Positions 8,909 to 20,657 are shown, counted from the stretch's first letter. The stretch is 64,000 nucleotides of DNA from Pontibacter sp. HSC-14F20 (GCF_019599265.1 NZ_JAHZTC010000013.1:62001-126000); one strand, 5' to 3'. Notes: generated by a model from the letters alone, not told the origin. Made by a program: numbers and translations.

Positions 8909-10018
8909 TTAGATAGGTCGCTGTGGAGGACGCGGGGTAACGTGTACTTCTTCGACAATCTCTACAACCTCCACCATCTCAGGTCTGGTATTCGCCTGTT
9001 TATAGCTGTTCTTACTGTTTGTGCGCTTTTTGCCCATCAATGCCAGAGCGGCGGCACCAGCGGCGGCCACAACTGCGCCTGCTACCATCGGATTCGTGAC
9101 AGCGCGGGTATAGAGGCTGGTTGGCATCGTGTCTTTGATGCGACCATGTATACGACCGCCCTCACCTGGCTGATGCAAAGCGCCCTCGCGGTGCTGCGCC
9201 GGCTCATCGAGCAACTGCTGATCGGTCATCAATTTTTCACCGGAGAGGTCCATCAGGCCCGGTGCCAGTTTGTTGGTCAGGCTCATGAGCTTGCCTCCGC
9301 CGCCCACCATAATGTCGCGTTTCTGATGTGTCGCTGCGTATAAGATGGCATTGGCTACTTCTTCCGGTTCATATACTGGTGGTGGGAGGGTCAGTTTGTG
9401 GTTCGTGTAGTTTTTGGCATGGTCCGGGTAGGGTGTGTTGATAGCGGCCGGCTTGATCAGTGTAACCGAAATAGGAGCACCTTCCTCCTCCAGTTCGATG
9501 CGCAGGGCATCTGTAAAGCCCTTCACGGCATGTTTGGTGGCGCCGTACATACCTTGCATAGGTATGGCTACATCCGAGAGCACACTGCCGATGTTGATGA
9601 TGGCACCGCCCCGGTTGCGCAGGTGCATGGCTGCCATTTGCGAACCATATACCAGTCCCCAGAAGTTGGTGTCGAAGAGGCGGCGGTTGTCTTCGTCGCT
9701 CACCTCGAGCAGGCGGCCGTAAATGGAAACACCCGCATCATTCACCCACGTATCGAAGCCTCCAAAATGGGAGAGGGCCGCATCTGCGATGCGCTGCACA
9801 TCCTGCTGCCGGCCTACATCTGCCCGCACGGCAATGGCCTGGCCACCGTTGTCATTTATTTCCTGGGCAATTTCCTGCAGGGCCTGCTCATTGCGGGCTG
9901 CCAGCACCAGGCGAGCGCCTTTTTCGGCGGCGGCAAATGCTGTTGCCAGTCCGATACCACTCGATGCGCCGGTAATTACCATCACCTGGTCTTTTAATGG
10001 TTTAAGTTTGGTCGTCAT
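8909..10018 (-). CDS. SDR family oxidoreductase with C-terminal membrane anchor
   Basis: A 369-residue short-chain dehydrogenase/reductase. It has the Rossmann nucleotide-binding motif 'TGASSGIG' near residue 17, 'NDAGVS' (the NNAG position) near 94, the catalytic Ser in 'INIGSVLSD' and Tyr/Lys in 'YGATKHAVK', and 'KPAAINTP' after it. A classical SDR would end near residue 260. Here a tail follows with one hydrophobic segment (about residues 310-330, 'NPMVAGAVVAAAGAAALALMG') and a proline-rich end. The enzyme is therefore probably tethered to the inner membrane. The substrate is unknown; the cofactor is probably NADP(H), as judged from the basic residue after the first strand. Confidence 0.9.
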   Translation of the reverse strand: MTTKLKPLKDQVMVITGASSGIGLATAFAAAEKGARLVLAARNEQALQEIAQEINDNGGQAIAVRADVGRQQDVQRIADAALSHFGGFDTWVNDAGVSIYGRLLEVSDEDNRRLFDTNFWGLVYGSQMAAMHLRNRGGAIINIGSVLSDVAIPMQGMYGATKHAVKGFTDALRIELEEEGAPISVTLIKPAAINTPYPDHAKNYTNHKLTLPPPVYEPEEVANAILYAATHQKRDIMVGGGGKLMSLTNKLAPGLMDLSGEKLMTDQQLLDEPAQHREGALHQPGEGGRIHGRIKDTMPTSLYTRAVTNPMVAGAVVAAAGAAALALMGKKRTNSKNSYKQANTRPEMVEVVEIVEEVHVTPRPPQRPI

Positions 10019-10183
10019 AGTTGTACGTTGTTTTATCGGGAAATTGATTATACTTTAATAAGGTACGGTCGCAGGCGGCGCATGTTGGGTGTATAGTGTC
10101 CGGATGCAAAACATGGTCGCCTTTTGAAATTAAATGCCTGCCAGTTTGTTTCAGGTATAGCTTACACCAAAATAGCGCAAAAA

Positions 10184-10378
10184 ATGACAGAAGAAGAGTT
10201 CGATGCCACATTTACCTATACCCTGGACATGCTGCTGGCCACCATGGCAGAGGAACCAGAGATTGACCCTGAAAAATTTTTCGGTATGGCCTGTGTACTG
10301 GAAAACCTGCGTTTTTTCAGCCCTGTGCTCTATGGAGCCCTCAAACAGAAACCCGGAGAGGATAAAAACCTGGGCTAA
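10184..10378 (+). CDS. Small hypothetical protein, 64 aa
   Basis: The open frame reaches back to a TTG at 10124, but the first ATG is at 10184 and gives the sensible start 'MTEEEFDATFTYTLDMLLATM'. The product is small, acidic and probably alpha-helical, with 'EIDPEKFFGMACVLENLRFFSPVLYGAL' in its second half. There is no signal or membrane span and I recognise no family. It sits 56 bases before the acetyltransferase gene on the same strand and may share its transcript. It could be a real Bacteroidota small protein, since codon usage matches its neighbours. Confidence 0.5.
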   Translation: MTEEEFDATFTYTLDMLLATMAEEPEIDPEKFFGMACVLENLRFFSPVLYGALKQKPGEDKNLG

Positions 10379-10434
10379 AAGTTGCAACGCCGGGCCGCAA
10401 CATAGCGTATGCGGAATATAATTTACTCACGCCT

Positions 10435-10989
10435 ATGTTTTTGTCTTATGTGTTCCAGGACTGGAAAGCCAACAAAGGAAACCTGAAAGGGCGCCTTGTG
10501 ATGGTGCTTTTCCGACTGGGCCGCCCTGCTTCCATCAACACCTTTTTCCGTATCATCTGGTTGCCTTACCTGGCTTTCTACAAGATCTTTGTCGAATGGA
10601 TTTTAGGTATAGAGCTGCCGCACTGGACTACCGTGGGGAAGAATTTTTTCCTGGGTCACGGACAGGCCCTGGTCGTCAACGGCTGCTCCGTGATCGGTGA
10701 AAACTGCTTTTTCCGCCATTCTACTACCTTGGGTAATATACGCCGCGAGGACGGCAGTTACACAGGTTCCCCCATCATCGGTAACAATGTGGAGTTAGGC
10801 TCTAACGTGTGCATCATCGGGGAGGTGCGTGTCGGCAACAATGTGCGTATTGGCGCGGGCTCGGTCGTAGTAAAGGACATTCCCGATAACTGCGTCGCCG
10901 TAGGAAATCCCGCCCGCGTCATCAGGCGACTGGACCAACCTGCCATGCCAACTGAGCGAAACACTGACCTGCAGCCGCAGGAGGTATAG
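10435..10989 (+). CDS. Serine O-acetyltransferase-like hexapeptide-repeat transferase
   Basis: A 184-residue left-handed beta-helix acyltransferase. Its short N-terminal helical part ('FQDWKANKGNLKGRLVMVLFRLGR') is followed by hexapeptide repeats from about residue 75 ('GKNFFLGHGQALVVNGCSVIGENCFFRHSTTLGN') to 'GNNVRIGAGSVVVKDIPDNCVAVGNPARVI'. These match the CysE/serine acetyltransferase branch, but the protein is shorter than E. coli CysE, and similar proteins act on sugars in polysaccharide pathways. The substrate is therefore open. The stop TAG is supplied by a copy of the repeated GGTATAG word. Confidence 0.8.
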   Translation: MFLSYVFQDWKANKGNLKGRLVMVLFRLGRPASINTFFRIIWLPYLAFYKIFVEWILGIELPHWTTVGKNFFLGHGQALVVNGCSVIGENCFFRHSTTLGNIRREDGSYTGSPIIGNNVELGSNVCIIGEVRVGNNVRIGAGSVVVKDIPDNCVAVGNPARVIRRLDQPAMPTERNTDLQPQEV

Positions 10990-11121
10990 CCCGTCCATTT
11001 TTAAAAGCCAGACCATTTTTAACCGATTTTTTCGCTTATATTAGCCCAATACCAGCAGTTTTTATACAGCAAAGGCTGGACACTACACACCTTACTCACC
11101 TTGCCTAAGCAGCTTTTTGGA

Positions 11122-13071
11122 ATGGATATAAACTTAAAACCAGCTACTGCCACCGCAGCAGGTATAGACACCAACGGCGTGGAGCAGTACCGGATTCTTA
11201 TTGACAGCATCACGGACTATGCTATTTTCCTGCTCAATACTGAAGGGTATATCATCACCTGGAACACCGGTGCGAAGCAGATCAAGGGCTACGATGCCGA
11301 GGAGATCATCGGGAAGCACTTTTCGATCTTTTACACGCAAAAGGATATTGATGATAACTACCCGGCACAGGAACTGACCAAAGCGATTGCCGAGGGTAAG
11401 TATGAAGAGGAGGGCTGGCGTGTCAAAAAAGATGGCTCTGCTTTCTGGGCCAATGTGGTCATCACGCCCGTGTATAACGATGCCGGGCAGCTGATCGCTT
11501 TCTCTAAAATAACCCGCGACCTGTCTGAACGCAAAAAAGCTGAAGATGACCTGTACCGGGCCTTCGAGGAGCTGAAAGAGAGCGAAGAGCGCTTTCGCCT
11601 GCTGATCGAGGGGGTTACCGATTATGCCATTTTTATGCTGGACCCGGATGGCAATGTAGCTACCTGGAACCACGGTGCCCACCGTATGAATGGCTATGAA
11701 GCGCACGAGATCATCGGGAAGTATTTTTCCAGGTTCTACAGCCAGGAGTTGATCGCACAAAGCTTCCCGGATTATGAACTCAGGCAGGCAAAAGAGCACG
11801 GCCGCTTCGAGGATAATGGCTGGCGCTACCGGAAAGACGGTTCGGCTTTCTGGGCCAATACGGTGATCACGGCTATATACAATTCCCAAAAGGAGCTGAT
11901 CGGTTTTTCAAAGATCACCCGCGATCTTACGGAAAGACTGAAAATGGAACAACAGCTTTTCCAGATCAATGAAGAGCTGCGCGAAAGCGAAGAAAAAAGT
12001 CGGCTCATGATTGACAGCGTGAAGGATTATGCCATCCTGATGCTGAATCCGGAGGGAATCGTCATGAGCTGGAACGAAGGCGCCGAGCGCATCAAGGGCT
12101 ACAAACCTAAAGAGATCATTGGCCGCCACTTCTCTACTTTTTACAATAGGGAATCTATCGCGAAGGGGTTCCCGCAATACGAACTCAGGAAGGCGCAGGA
12201 GATGGGTCGTTTTGAGGACGAAGGCTGGCGTATTCGCAAAGACGGCACCGCTTTCTGGGCCAACGTGGTGATTACGCCGATCTATAACAGCAAAAAACGC
12301 CTGCTGGGCTACTCCAAAGTGACCCGCGACCTGACCGAGCGGCGGCGCAACGAGGAGCTGATGCACAAAAACAGTGAGCTGATCAAGATCAACAATGAGC
12401 TTGACAATTTTGTGTACGCCGCCTCGCACGACCTGAAGGCACCCATCACTAACCTCGAAGGCCTGCTGCAGGCACTGAAAGAAGACCTGGGAAATGACAT
12501 GGAGCAGCATGAAGTGCTGTTAAATTACATGGGGAGTGCGCTCGGCACGCTTAAAAATGTGATCGCCGATTTGTCAGATGTCACCAAACTGAAGCATGAG
12601 CAGGAATCGCCTGAGGACGTGCAGATCAAGGATATGCTGGAAGACATCAAGATCAGTCTGCAGCCTTATATAGAACACACCGGTGCCGTGGTGCAATGTA
12701 ACAGCATGGAATTCGGAACGCTGCGCTATGCCCGCAAAAATCTTCGGAGCATTCTGTTCAATTTGGTATCCAATGCCATCAAATACTCGGATCCCAATCG
12801 CACACCAATTGTCAATATCAGCACGGTTATCACCAAAGAAGGTATACACGAGCTCTCCGTGCAGGACAACGGCTTAGGGCTTGCCCCGAGTCAGATCGGT
12901 AAGATTTTCTCACTTTTTAAGCGCGCCCACGACCATGTGGAGGGTTCAGGTATAGGGCTGTACCTGGTGAAGCGCATCCTCGACAATGCCGGCGACAGCA
13001 TCGCTGTGAAGAGTGAAGAGGGAGTAGGCTCCAGGTTTATTGTGAGCTTCCGTCAAACAAAAATTTGCTAA
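11122..13071 (+). CDS. Sensor histidine kinase with three PAS domains
   Basis: A 649-residue, apparently soluble kinase. Three similar PAS/PAC units repeat at about residues 20-140, 165-280 and 295-405; each has 'DyAI..Ln.eG.i..WN.GA.RikGY...EIIGkhFs.FY' and 'GWR.rKDGsaFWANvvItpiYn'. The kinase core has the H box 'ASHDLKAPITN', the N box 'RSILFNLVSNAIKYS', 'VQDNGLGL' and 'GSGIGLYLVKRI'. It has no membrane segment, so it senses a cytoplasmic signal, perhaps through PAS-bound cofactors. No response regulator lies beside it. The frame extends to a TTG at 11101; the ATG at 11122 is chosen. Confidence 0.93.
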   Translation: MDINLKPATATAAGIDTNGVEQYRILIDSITDYAIFLLNTEGYIITWNTGAKQIKGYDAEEIIGKHFSIFYTQKDIDDNYPAQELTKAIAEGKYEEEGWRVKKDGSAFWANVVITPVYNDAGQLIAFSKITRDLSERKKAEDDLYRAFEELKESEERFRLLIEGVTDYAIFMLDPDGNVATWNHGAHRMNGYEAHEIIGKYFSRFYSQELIAQSFPDYELRQAKEHGRFEDNGWRYRKDGSAFWANTVITAIYNSQKELIGFSKITRDLTERLKMEQQLFQINEELRESEEKSRLMIDSVKDYAILMLNPEGIVMSWNEGAERIKGYKPKEIIGRHFSTFYNRESIAKGFPQYELRKAQEMGRFEDEGWRIRKDGTAFWANVVITPIYNSKKRLLGYSKVTRDLTERRRNEELMHKNSELIKINNELDNFVYAASHDLKAPITNLEGLLQALKEDLGNDMEQHEVLLNYMGSALGTLKNVIADLSDVTKLKHEQESPEDVQIKDMLEDIKISLQPYIEHTGAVVQCNSMEFGTLRYARKNLRSILFNLVSNAIKYSDPNRTPIVNISTVITKEGIHELSVQDNGLGLAPSQIGKIFSLFKRAHDHVEGSGIGLYLVKRILDNAGDSIAVKSEEGVGSRFIVSFRQTKIC

Positions 13072-13075
13072 ATGG

Positions 13076-13116
13076 GGAGCCTGTCTATACCTGACACTCA
13101 GGTATAGACAGGCTCC
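13076..13116. terminator. Perfect hairpin built from two inverted CAGGTATAG copies
   Basis: A 19-bp perfect stem (13076-13094 with 13098-13116) closes on a CAC loop, five bases after the stop of the PAS kinase. Each arm contains one complete copy of the window-wide CAGGTATAG word, in opposite orientation. There is no T tract after it, so it could stall or stabilise the transcript instead of acting as a classical terminator. Confidence 0.8.
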
Positions 13117-13252
13117 GGAAAATTCCTTAGTAAGACAAGAAAACTTCCCCTATTTTTAGAGTAGAGGTATAGTCTGGTTAGATGGCTCAGTGGCAGCTCT
13201 GCCCAAAAGCCTGGTAACATCGTTTATACCTACACGTAATCAGTGTTATTTA

Positions 13253-15391
13253 ATGAAGCCTCCCATGCTACGTAGTGCAGCCAATGCTCAGGAGAATCAG
13301 CCTGGTCAATCCATTCCATTTCAACGCTTATTGGAAGTACAGAGTGGGTTAATACTACTCATTTCACCTGACCTGACAGTGATGGGTGCCTCAGATGCTT
13401 ATTTACGTGAAACACTTGTAAGCCGTGAGCACATCATGGGCAAGCAGCTATTCACTGTCTTTACAGACAACCCGCATACCCCCGAAAACTCTCCTTCGGC
13501 AACTATTCGTGCATCGATCGAGCGTGCGGTCGCTACCCGTCAAACCGACAAAATAGATGTCATTCGCTACGACATCCAGGCCCCCGGCAAACCTGGAGAA
13601 TTCATTGAGCGTTTCTGGAGTACTACAAACACCCCCATCTACAACAGTGAGAACAAACTGGTCTGCATCCTGCATGAAACAAAAAATATTTCAGATGACC
13701 TGAAAACGAAAGCTCAGCTGCGCGAAAGTCGTGAAAAAGAACAGATGGCACTGGCCCAGGCAGAGCAACAGCGCCTGCGTATGGAGCGCCTTTTTGATCA
13801 CGCACCGGCGGCCTGTGCCATGCTCGAAGGGCCCACTTTCATCTACAGGGTGATCAACACAGCTTATCAACAGCTTTTTCCGGGCCGCGAGATGTTAAAC
13901 CTGCCCCTGTTTGAGGCTTTGCCAGAACTAAGAGACCAGGCAGTTTATGAGATCATGCAAGAGGTATACAGAACCGGCGAGACTTACAAGGGGAAAGAAG
14001 TGCTGGTGCCAGTGGCCCGCTACGAAGGGCAGCCAACCGAAGACATCTATTGGAATTTTATATACCAGGCTCTTCTGGATGCCGATGGCCAGGTAAACGG
14101 CATTTTGATTTTCGCGCTGGATGTGACGGACTTTGTAGTAGCGCGCCAGCAGGTGGAATCGAATGCTGCCTCACTGCAAACCATGAACCTCGGGCTGGAA
14201 GAGGTGATCAATCGCCGCACTTTTGAGCTGGAGCAGGCGCAGGCAGAAGCGGAGCGCCAAAGCAAACGCCTGCAAGGCCTGTTTATGGGAGCCCCTGCCG
14301 CCATCTGTATTTTAAGCGGGCCCGACCTGGTGTACGAGCTGGTTAACCCGGCATATGCCGCGCTGTTTCCTGAACGGGAGCTGCTCGGCAAGCCCATACT
14401 GGAGGCGCTGCCTGAAATAGAAGGCAATACAGTTTACAAAACGTTTCGGGAGGTATACGAGACAGGGCGCACCCACGAGGAGAAAGAAATGTACATTCCG
14501 TTTGCCCGGCTCGATGGTACAATGGAAGACAGGTACTTCCGCTACATACAGCAGGCCCGCTACAATGAGCAAAACCAGATCGACGGGGTGGTAGTGTTTG
14601 CCTTGGAGGTAACGGAGCAGGTGCAGTCCCGCATGGCGGTAGAAGCAAGCGAAGAACGTCTGCAGAAAGCTAACAAAGAATTCAATATTGCCAATCAGCA
14701 GCTCGTCTACATCAACAAAGACCTCGATAACTTTATCTACACGGCTTCGCACGATTTAAAGGCTCCGATTTCCAACATCGAAATGCTCATAGGGGAGTTA
14801 CTACTCGAACTTTCGGAAGATAGCCTTGACAAACCAGATGTGAAACGGATTCTCAGCATGATTCAGGGCTCTGTGTCCAGGTTCAAGAAAACGATCTCCA
14901 GTCTGACGGATATCTCCAAGATTCAGAAAGAGGAGCTGAATAAGGAGGAGCTCGTGGTGGTGGCAGACGTAGTAAGGGAAGTGGAGCTTGATCTCGGGAA
15001 AAAGATCGCCGAAAAAGACGCCCGCATCGAGACGGATATTGCTGATTGCTCGACCATGGCTTTTTCAGAGAAAAACCTCCGCAGCATCCTCTACAATCTG
15101 CTGTCGAACGGCATTAAATACAGTCACCCGGAAAGAAAACCTCGTCTAAAAGTGAGTTGCAGCCACGAAAATGGTTTTCAGGTGCTTCAGGTTCGGGATA
15201 ATGGTTTAGGCTTACGGCCTGCGCAACAGGCCAAACTCTTTACCATGTTCAAGCGCTTTCACGACCACGTAGAAGGCACGGGCGTGGGTTTGTATATGGT
15301 GAAAAGGATAGTGGAAAATGCCGGCGGCAGGATAGAAGTGGAGAGCGAGATAGGCGTGGGAACGACCTTCAGCGTATACTTCAATAAATAG
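13253..15391 (+). CDS. Sensor histidine kinase with multiple PAS domains
   Basis: A 712-residue soluble kinase. Three PAS-like units precede the core. The first holds 'SPDLTVMGASDAYLRETL' and 'IMGKQLFTVF'. The second and third are near duplicates containing 'LFDHAPAACAMLEGP...YRVINTAYQQLFPGRE' and 'LFMGAPAAICILSGPDLVYELVNPAYAALFPERE'. A coiled-coil stretch rich in Gln and Glu joins each unit. The kinase core has the H box 'ASHDLKAPISN', the N box 'RSILYNLLSNGIKYS', 'VRDNGLGLRP' and 'GTGVGLYMVKRI'. The frame opens at a GTG (13190); the ATG at 13253 is preferred. Its core closely resembles the upstream kinase, suggesting an old duplication with exchanged sensor parts. Confidence 0.92.
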   Translation: MKPPMLRSAANAQENQPGQSIPFQRLLEVQSGLILLISPDLTVMGASDAYLRETLVSREHIMGKQLFTVFTDNPHTPENSPSATIRASIERAVATRQTDKIDVIRYDIQAPGKPGEFIERFWSTTNTPIYNSENKLVCILHETKNISDDLKTKAQLRESREKEQMALAQAEQQRLRMERLFDHAPAACAMLEGPTFIYRVINTAYQQLFPGREMLNLPLFEALPELRDQAVYEIMQEVYRTGETYKGKEVLVPVARYEGQPTEDIYWNFIYQALLDADGQVNGILIFALDVTDFVVARQQVESNAASLQTMNLGLEEVINRRTFELEQAQAEAERQSKRLQGLFMGAPAAICILSGPDLVYELVNPAYAALFPERELLGKPILEALPEIEGNTVYKTFREVYETGRTHEEKEMYIPFARLDGTMEDRYFRYIQQARYNEQNQIDGVVVFALEVTEQVQSRMAVEASEERLQKANKEFNIANQQLVYINKDLDNFIYTASHDLKAPISNIEMLIGELLLELSEDSLDKPDVKRILSMIQGSVSRFKKTISSLTDISKIQKEELNKEELVVVADVVREVELDLGKKIAEKDARIETDIADCSTMAFSEKNLRSILYNLLSNGIKYSHPERKPRLKVSCSHENGFQVLQVRDNGLGLRPAQQAKLFTMFKRFHDHVEGTGVGLYMVKRIVENAGGRIEVESEIGVGTTFSVYFNK

Positions 15392-15472
15392 AGCTGGCAG
15401 CACTCCGAACATTGTTAGCTAAAGAAGCGGGTGCTTTTACATCAGGTATAAGATTGATCTAAATGCTTATTT

Positions 15473-16387
15473 ATGCTGGATATTGTTATTGAAGCACGCA
15501 AAGCTTCGCTCGCCCCCGGGATGGATGTGCGACGCATTCTGCCTTTTCGGTTGCGCCGTATGGTTGGTCCCTTCATCTTCATGGACCATGCCGGTCCTGT
15601 GGACGTGCAGCCACCGCTTACCCACGACATGGACGTGCTGCCGCACCCGCACATCGGTCTTTCTACAGTCAGCTACCTGTTTGGCGGACAAGTAACGCAC
15701 CGCGACAGCCTGGGCGTTGAGCAGATCATCCGGCCGGGAGAAGTGAACTGGATGACAGCTGGAAGCGGCATTGCGCACTCCGAGCGGTTCGAAGACCCGG
15801 CCACCCTGGCAGGCGGCGAACTGGAAATGATACAGACCTGGGTAGCCCTGCCCGAGAAAGACGAAGAAGCAGCTCCTGCTTTTGAGAATTACAAGCCTGA
15901 ACAGTTACCCATTTTTACAGAAACCGGCGTATGGATGCGCCTGATAGCCGGAGATGCTTACGGACTCCGGAACGATGTAAAAACTCATTCACCCCTGTTT
16001 TATTTGCATGTTGTGCTGGAAAAAGGCACCCGCTTTGGTTTGCCAAAAGAGCACATGGAGCGTGGTATTTACGTGGCGAAAGGCAGTATAGAAGTTGCGC
16101 ACAGGACGTATACTGTCGGGCAGATGCTGGTATTTAACAAAGGTGCGGATCCGCTCATACTGGCAAAAGAACCAAGTACACTGATGCTACTGGGCGGGGA
16201 ACCGCTTGGCGAACGCTATATCTGGTGGAATTTTGTATCGTCGCGCAAAGAAAGGATAGAACAGGCGAAAGCCGACTGGAAAGAAGGACGCATCCTGTTG
16301 CCGCCTACCGATAACCTGGAATTTGTGCCGCTACCCGCTGACCGTTCGAAGCCCGCCGGCGGACCAGCACCGCAGGCACTTTCTTAA
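15473..16387 (+). CDS. Pirin family protein
   Basis: A 304-residue bicupin of the pirin family, complete by length. The N-terminal cupin carries the metal-binding set 'HPHIGLSTVSYLFGG' (two His) and 'GSGIAHSER' (His and Glu), and the overall plan 'RILPFRLRRMVGPFIFMDHAGP' is typical. Bacterial pirins include quercetin dioxygenases and proteins that affect central carbon enzymes; the specific role here is unknown. It is cytoplasmic. It follows the PAS kinase by about 80 bases with no visible terminator, so read-through is possible. Two GGTATAG copies lie immediately after its stop. Confidence 0.93.
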   Translation: MLDIVIEARKASLAPGMDVRRILPFRLRRMVGPFIFMDHAGPVDVQPPLTHDMDVLPHPHIGLSTVSYLFGGQVTHRDSLGVEQIIRPGEVNWMTAGSGIAHSERFEDPATLAGGELEMIQTWVALPEKDEEAAPAFENYKPEQLPIFTETGVWMRLIAGDAYGLRNDVKTHSPLFYLHVVLEKGTRFGLPKEHMERGIYVAKGSIEVAHRTYTVGQMLVFNKGADPLILAKEPSTLMLLGGEPLGERYIWWNFVSSRKERIEQAKADWKEGRILLPPTDNLEFVPLPADRSKPAGGPAPQALS

Positions 16388-16493
16388 GGTATAGCAGGTA
16401 TAGCGTTGCTTCCAGGCAGGTAGAGGTAACCCGCTCTACACAAATTTCAAAAATATTGACTCTCCAAAAGTAGTTTGATAATTAACTTTCATT

Positions 16494-16501
16494 TACCTTT
16501 G
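16494..16501 (+). promoter_or_regulatory. Candidate -7 box TACCTTTG before the TetR gene
   Basis: An exact match to the Bacteroidota TAnnTTTG -7 element. A TTTG at 16474-16477 lies 16 bases upstream, slightly closer than the usual -33 spacing. The start codon of the regulator is at 16531. Confidence 0.5.
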
Positions 16502-16525
16502 GACCGAAAAACGATTTTGGTCTAA
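16499..16525 (+). promoter_or_regulatory. Candidate TetR operator (27-bp imperfect palindrome)
   Basis: Two 12-base arms (16499-16510 and 16514-16525) match at 9 of 12 positions around the centre ACG; the outer parts read TTGGACC and GGTCTAA. It overlaps the end of the -7 box and ends five bases before the start codon of the TetR gene, a position where a bound repressor would block its own transcription. Confidence 0.5.
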
Positions 16526-16530
16526 CGGGT

Positions 16531-17145
16531 ATGAACGAGAAGGATGAACTTGTAAGAAAAGAGATTCTCGACGAGGCTCAAAAACTCTTCAGGCATTTCG
16601 GTTGGTCCAAAACTACCATGGAGGACATTGCCAAAGCAGCCGGGAAAGGAAAGAGCACCCTCTATTACTACTATAAAAGTAAAGACGAGATCTTTGATGA
16701 AGTCCTGACGCGCGAAATGGATGAGGTTTTCCGGAAGCTGCAGGAGGAGGTGAACAAAGTGCAGACTGCTGAAGACAAAATGAGAACGCTGTGCCTGACC
16801 AGGTTCAATATCCTCAAAGAGAAGGCAAACCTTTACAATGTGATCAGAGGCGACATAGAAGCAAATATTCCGCGTCTGAGGGATCTGCACAGGCGCTACG
16901 AGTTAAGAGAAATCAGCCTGGTCCGAAACATCCTCCGGTTTGGGCTTGAGCGCAAAGAATTTGCTCAGTATGCAGCAGATGATATCGACTCCATCGCATT
17001 CGCCATGGTATGTGCTTTTCGGGGTCTGGAGGTTGGTTTGCTGGTCGAGAATAAATTTGCTGCGCTGGAGGGCAGGATGGATCTGATCAATGATATTTTG
17101 ATGCGGGGCCTGAAAACAAAGAATTCTGATCTTTCTAAAGAATAA
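16531..17145 (+). CDS. TetR/AcrR family transcriptional regulator
   Basis: A 204-residue regulator with an N-terminal helix-turn-helix at about residues 10-58: 'EILDEAQKLFRHFGWSKTTMEDIAKAAGKGKSTLYYYYKSKDEIFDEVL'. The C-terminal helical part is a ligand-binding domain of unknown specificity. The gene has a -7 box and an overlapping near-palindrome just upstream, which suggests autorepression. It lies 182 bases before the sphingolipid genes on the same strand. Members of this family often sense acyl-CoA or lipids, so control of the downstream lipid operon is a reasonable inference but is not shown by the sequence. Confidence 0.92.
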   Translation: MNEKDELVRKEILDEAQKLFRHFGWSKTTMEDIAKAAGKGKSTLYYYYKSKDEIFDEVLTREMDEVFRKLQEEVNKVQTAEDKMRTLCLTRFNILKEKANLYNVIRGDIEANIPRLRDLHRRYELREISLVRNILRFGLERKEFAQYAADDIDSIAFAMVCAFRGLEVGLLVENKFAALEGRMDLINDILMRGLKTKNSDLSKE

Positions 17146-17327
17146 TCCTAAAATATTCCTAAAAAAATAATAATTTTAATACTAGGCAACAATATTAGGT
17201 ATAAGTAGTTCTATAATTTATGAACCAAGAGAACCCGATAAGCTTTATACTCAGCTTTAATCAGGCTAATGACGTAATTGGGTTAGTGCCAGTTAATTAA
17301 ATGCAAATAATATTTAAAGTATTGTAG

Positions 17328-19664
<2,337 letters not shown>

Positions 19665-19668
<4 letters not shown>

Positions 19669-20657
19669 AAGAACGGGTACTGATAACGGGGGCAAGCGGA
19701 TTTGTAGGCCATCACCTGGTGGAGGCTGCTGTGCAGGCCGGACTGGAGGTATACGCCGCCGTGCGACCTTCCAGCGACGTGGCACACCTGGAGCCTTTCG
19801 GTATCCGCTATACCTCGCTCGACTTCAGCAACACCGAAGCATTGGTGAAAGAACTGGAGGAGAAGCAGTACCACTACATTATTCATGCGGCAGGCATCAC
19901 CAAAGCCAAGACTGAGCAGGAGTATATTCAGGTAAACGCCGGCTACACCCAAAAGCTGGCTCTGGCTGCCACAAAAGCCGCTATACCGCTGCGGAAGTTT
20001 GTCTTTATCAGCAGTCTGGCGGCGCTGGGGCCGGTGGTGTACAACGAGGCGACTCCGATACATGAACAGAATAAGCCCCAACCGGTCACAGCCTATGGCA
20101 AGAGCAAACTGCTGGCTGAGCAATACCTGGCCGAGATAAAAGACCTGCCTCTGGTGGTGCTGCGCCCGACGGCAGTATACGGCCCGCGGGAGAAGGATAT
20201 TTTCATCATCCTCAAAACCCTGAACCTGGGACTGGAACCCTACATCAGCAACAAGCCGCAGTGGCTGAGCTTTGTGTATGTAAAAGATCTGACCAAAGCG
20301 GTGATACAGTCACTCGGCGCAGGTATAAATCATGCGGCTTACAACGTGTCCGACGGCAACAGTTACGACCGATATGCCCTGGCTACTATTACCAAGCGCA
20401 TTCTGGGGAAGAAGTCCATCCGGTTTCATGTGCCGATGGGGGTGGTGAATGTGATGGCCCGGCTACTGGAGGCGGCCTATGCAAGCAGCAGTAAGATGCC
20501 GGCACTCAACCAGGAGAAGCTCAACGAGCTGGCTGCCGAAAACTGGAACTGCAGTATTGAGCGCATTAGGCAGGACCTGGGTTTTGTGCCGGAATATGAC
20601 CTGGAGAAGGGGCTGGCGCAAACATTGAAATGGTATAAAGAAAACAATTGGCTATAA
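19665..20657 (+). CDS. NAD(P)-dependent epimerase-type reductase, probable ceramide reductase
   Basis: A 330-residue extended short-chain dehydrogenase. The N-terminal Rossmann motif is 'TGASGFVGHHLVEAA', followed by 'IHAAGITKAKTEQEYIQVNAG', a Ser in 'FISSLAALGP' and the catalytic-type Tyr/Lys in 'YGKSKLLAEQYL', then 'VLRPTAVYGPREKD'. It overlaps the acyltransferase gene by the four bases ATGA. In the Caulobacter pathway a reductase of this class (CerR) converts the 3-oxo group of the ceramide. Its place right after spt and the acyltransferase supports the same role, though related enzymes act on nucleotide sugars. Confidence 0.75.
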
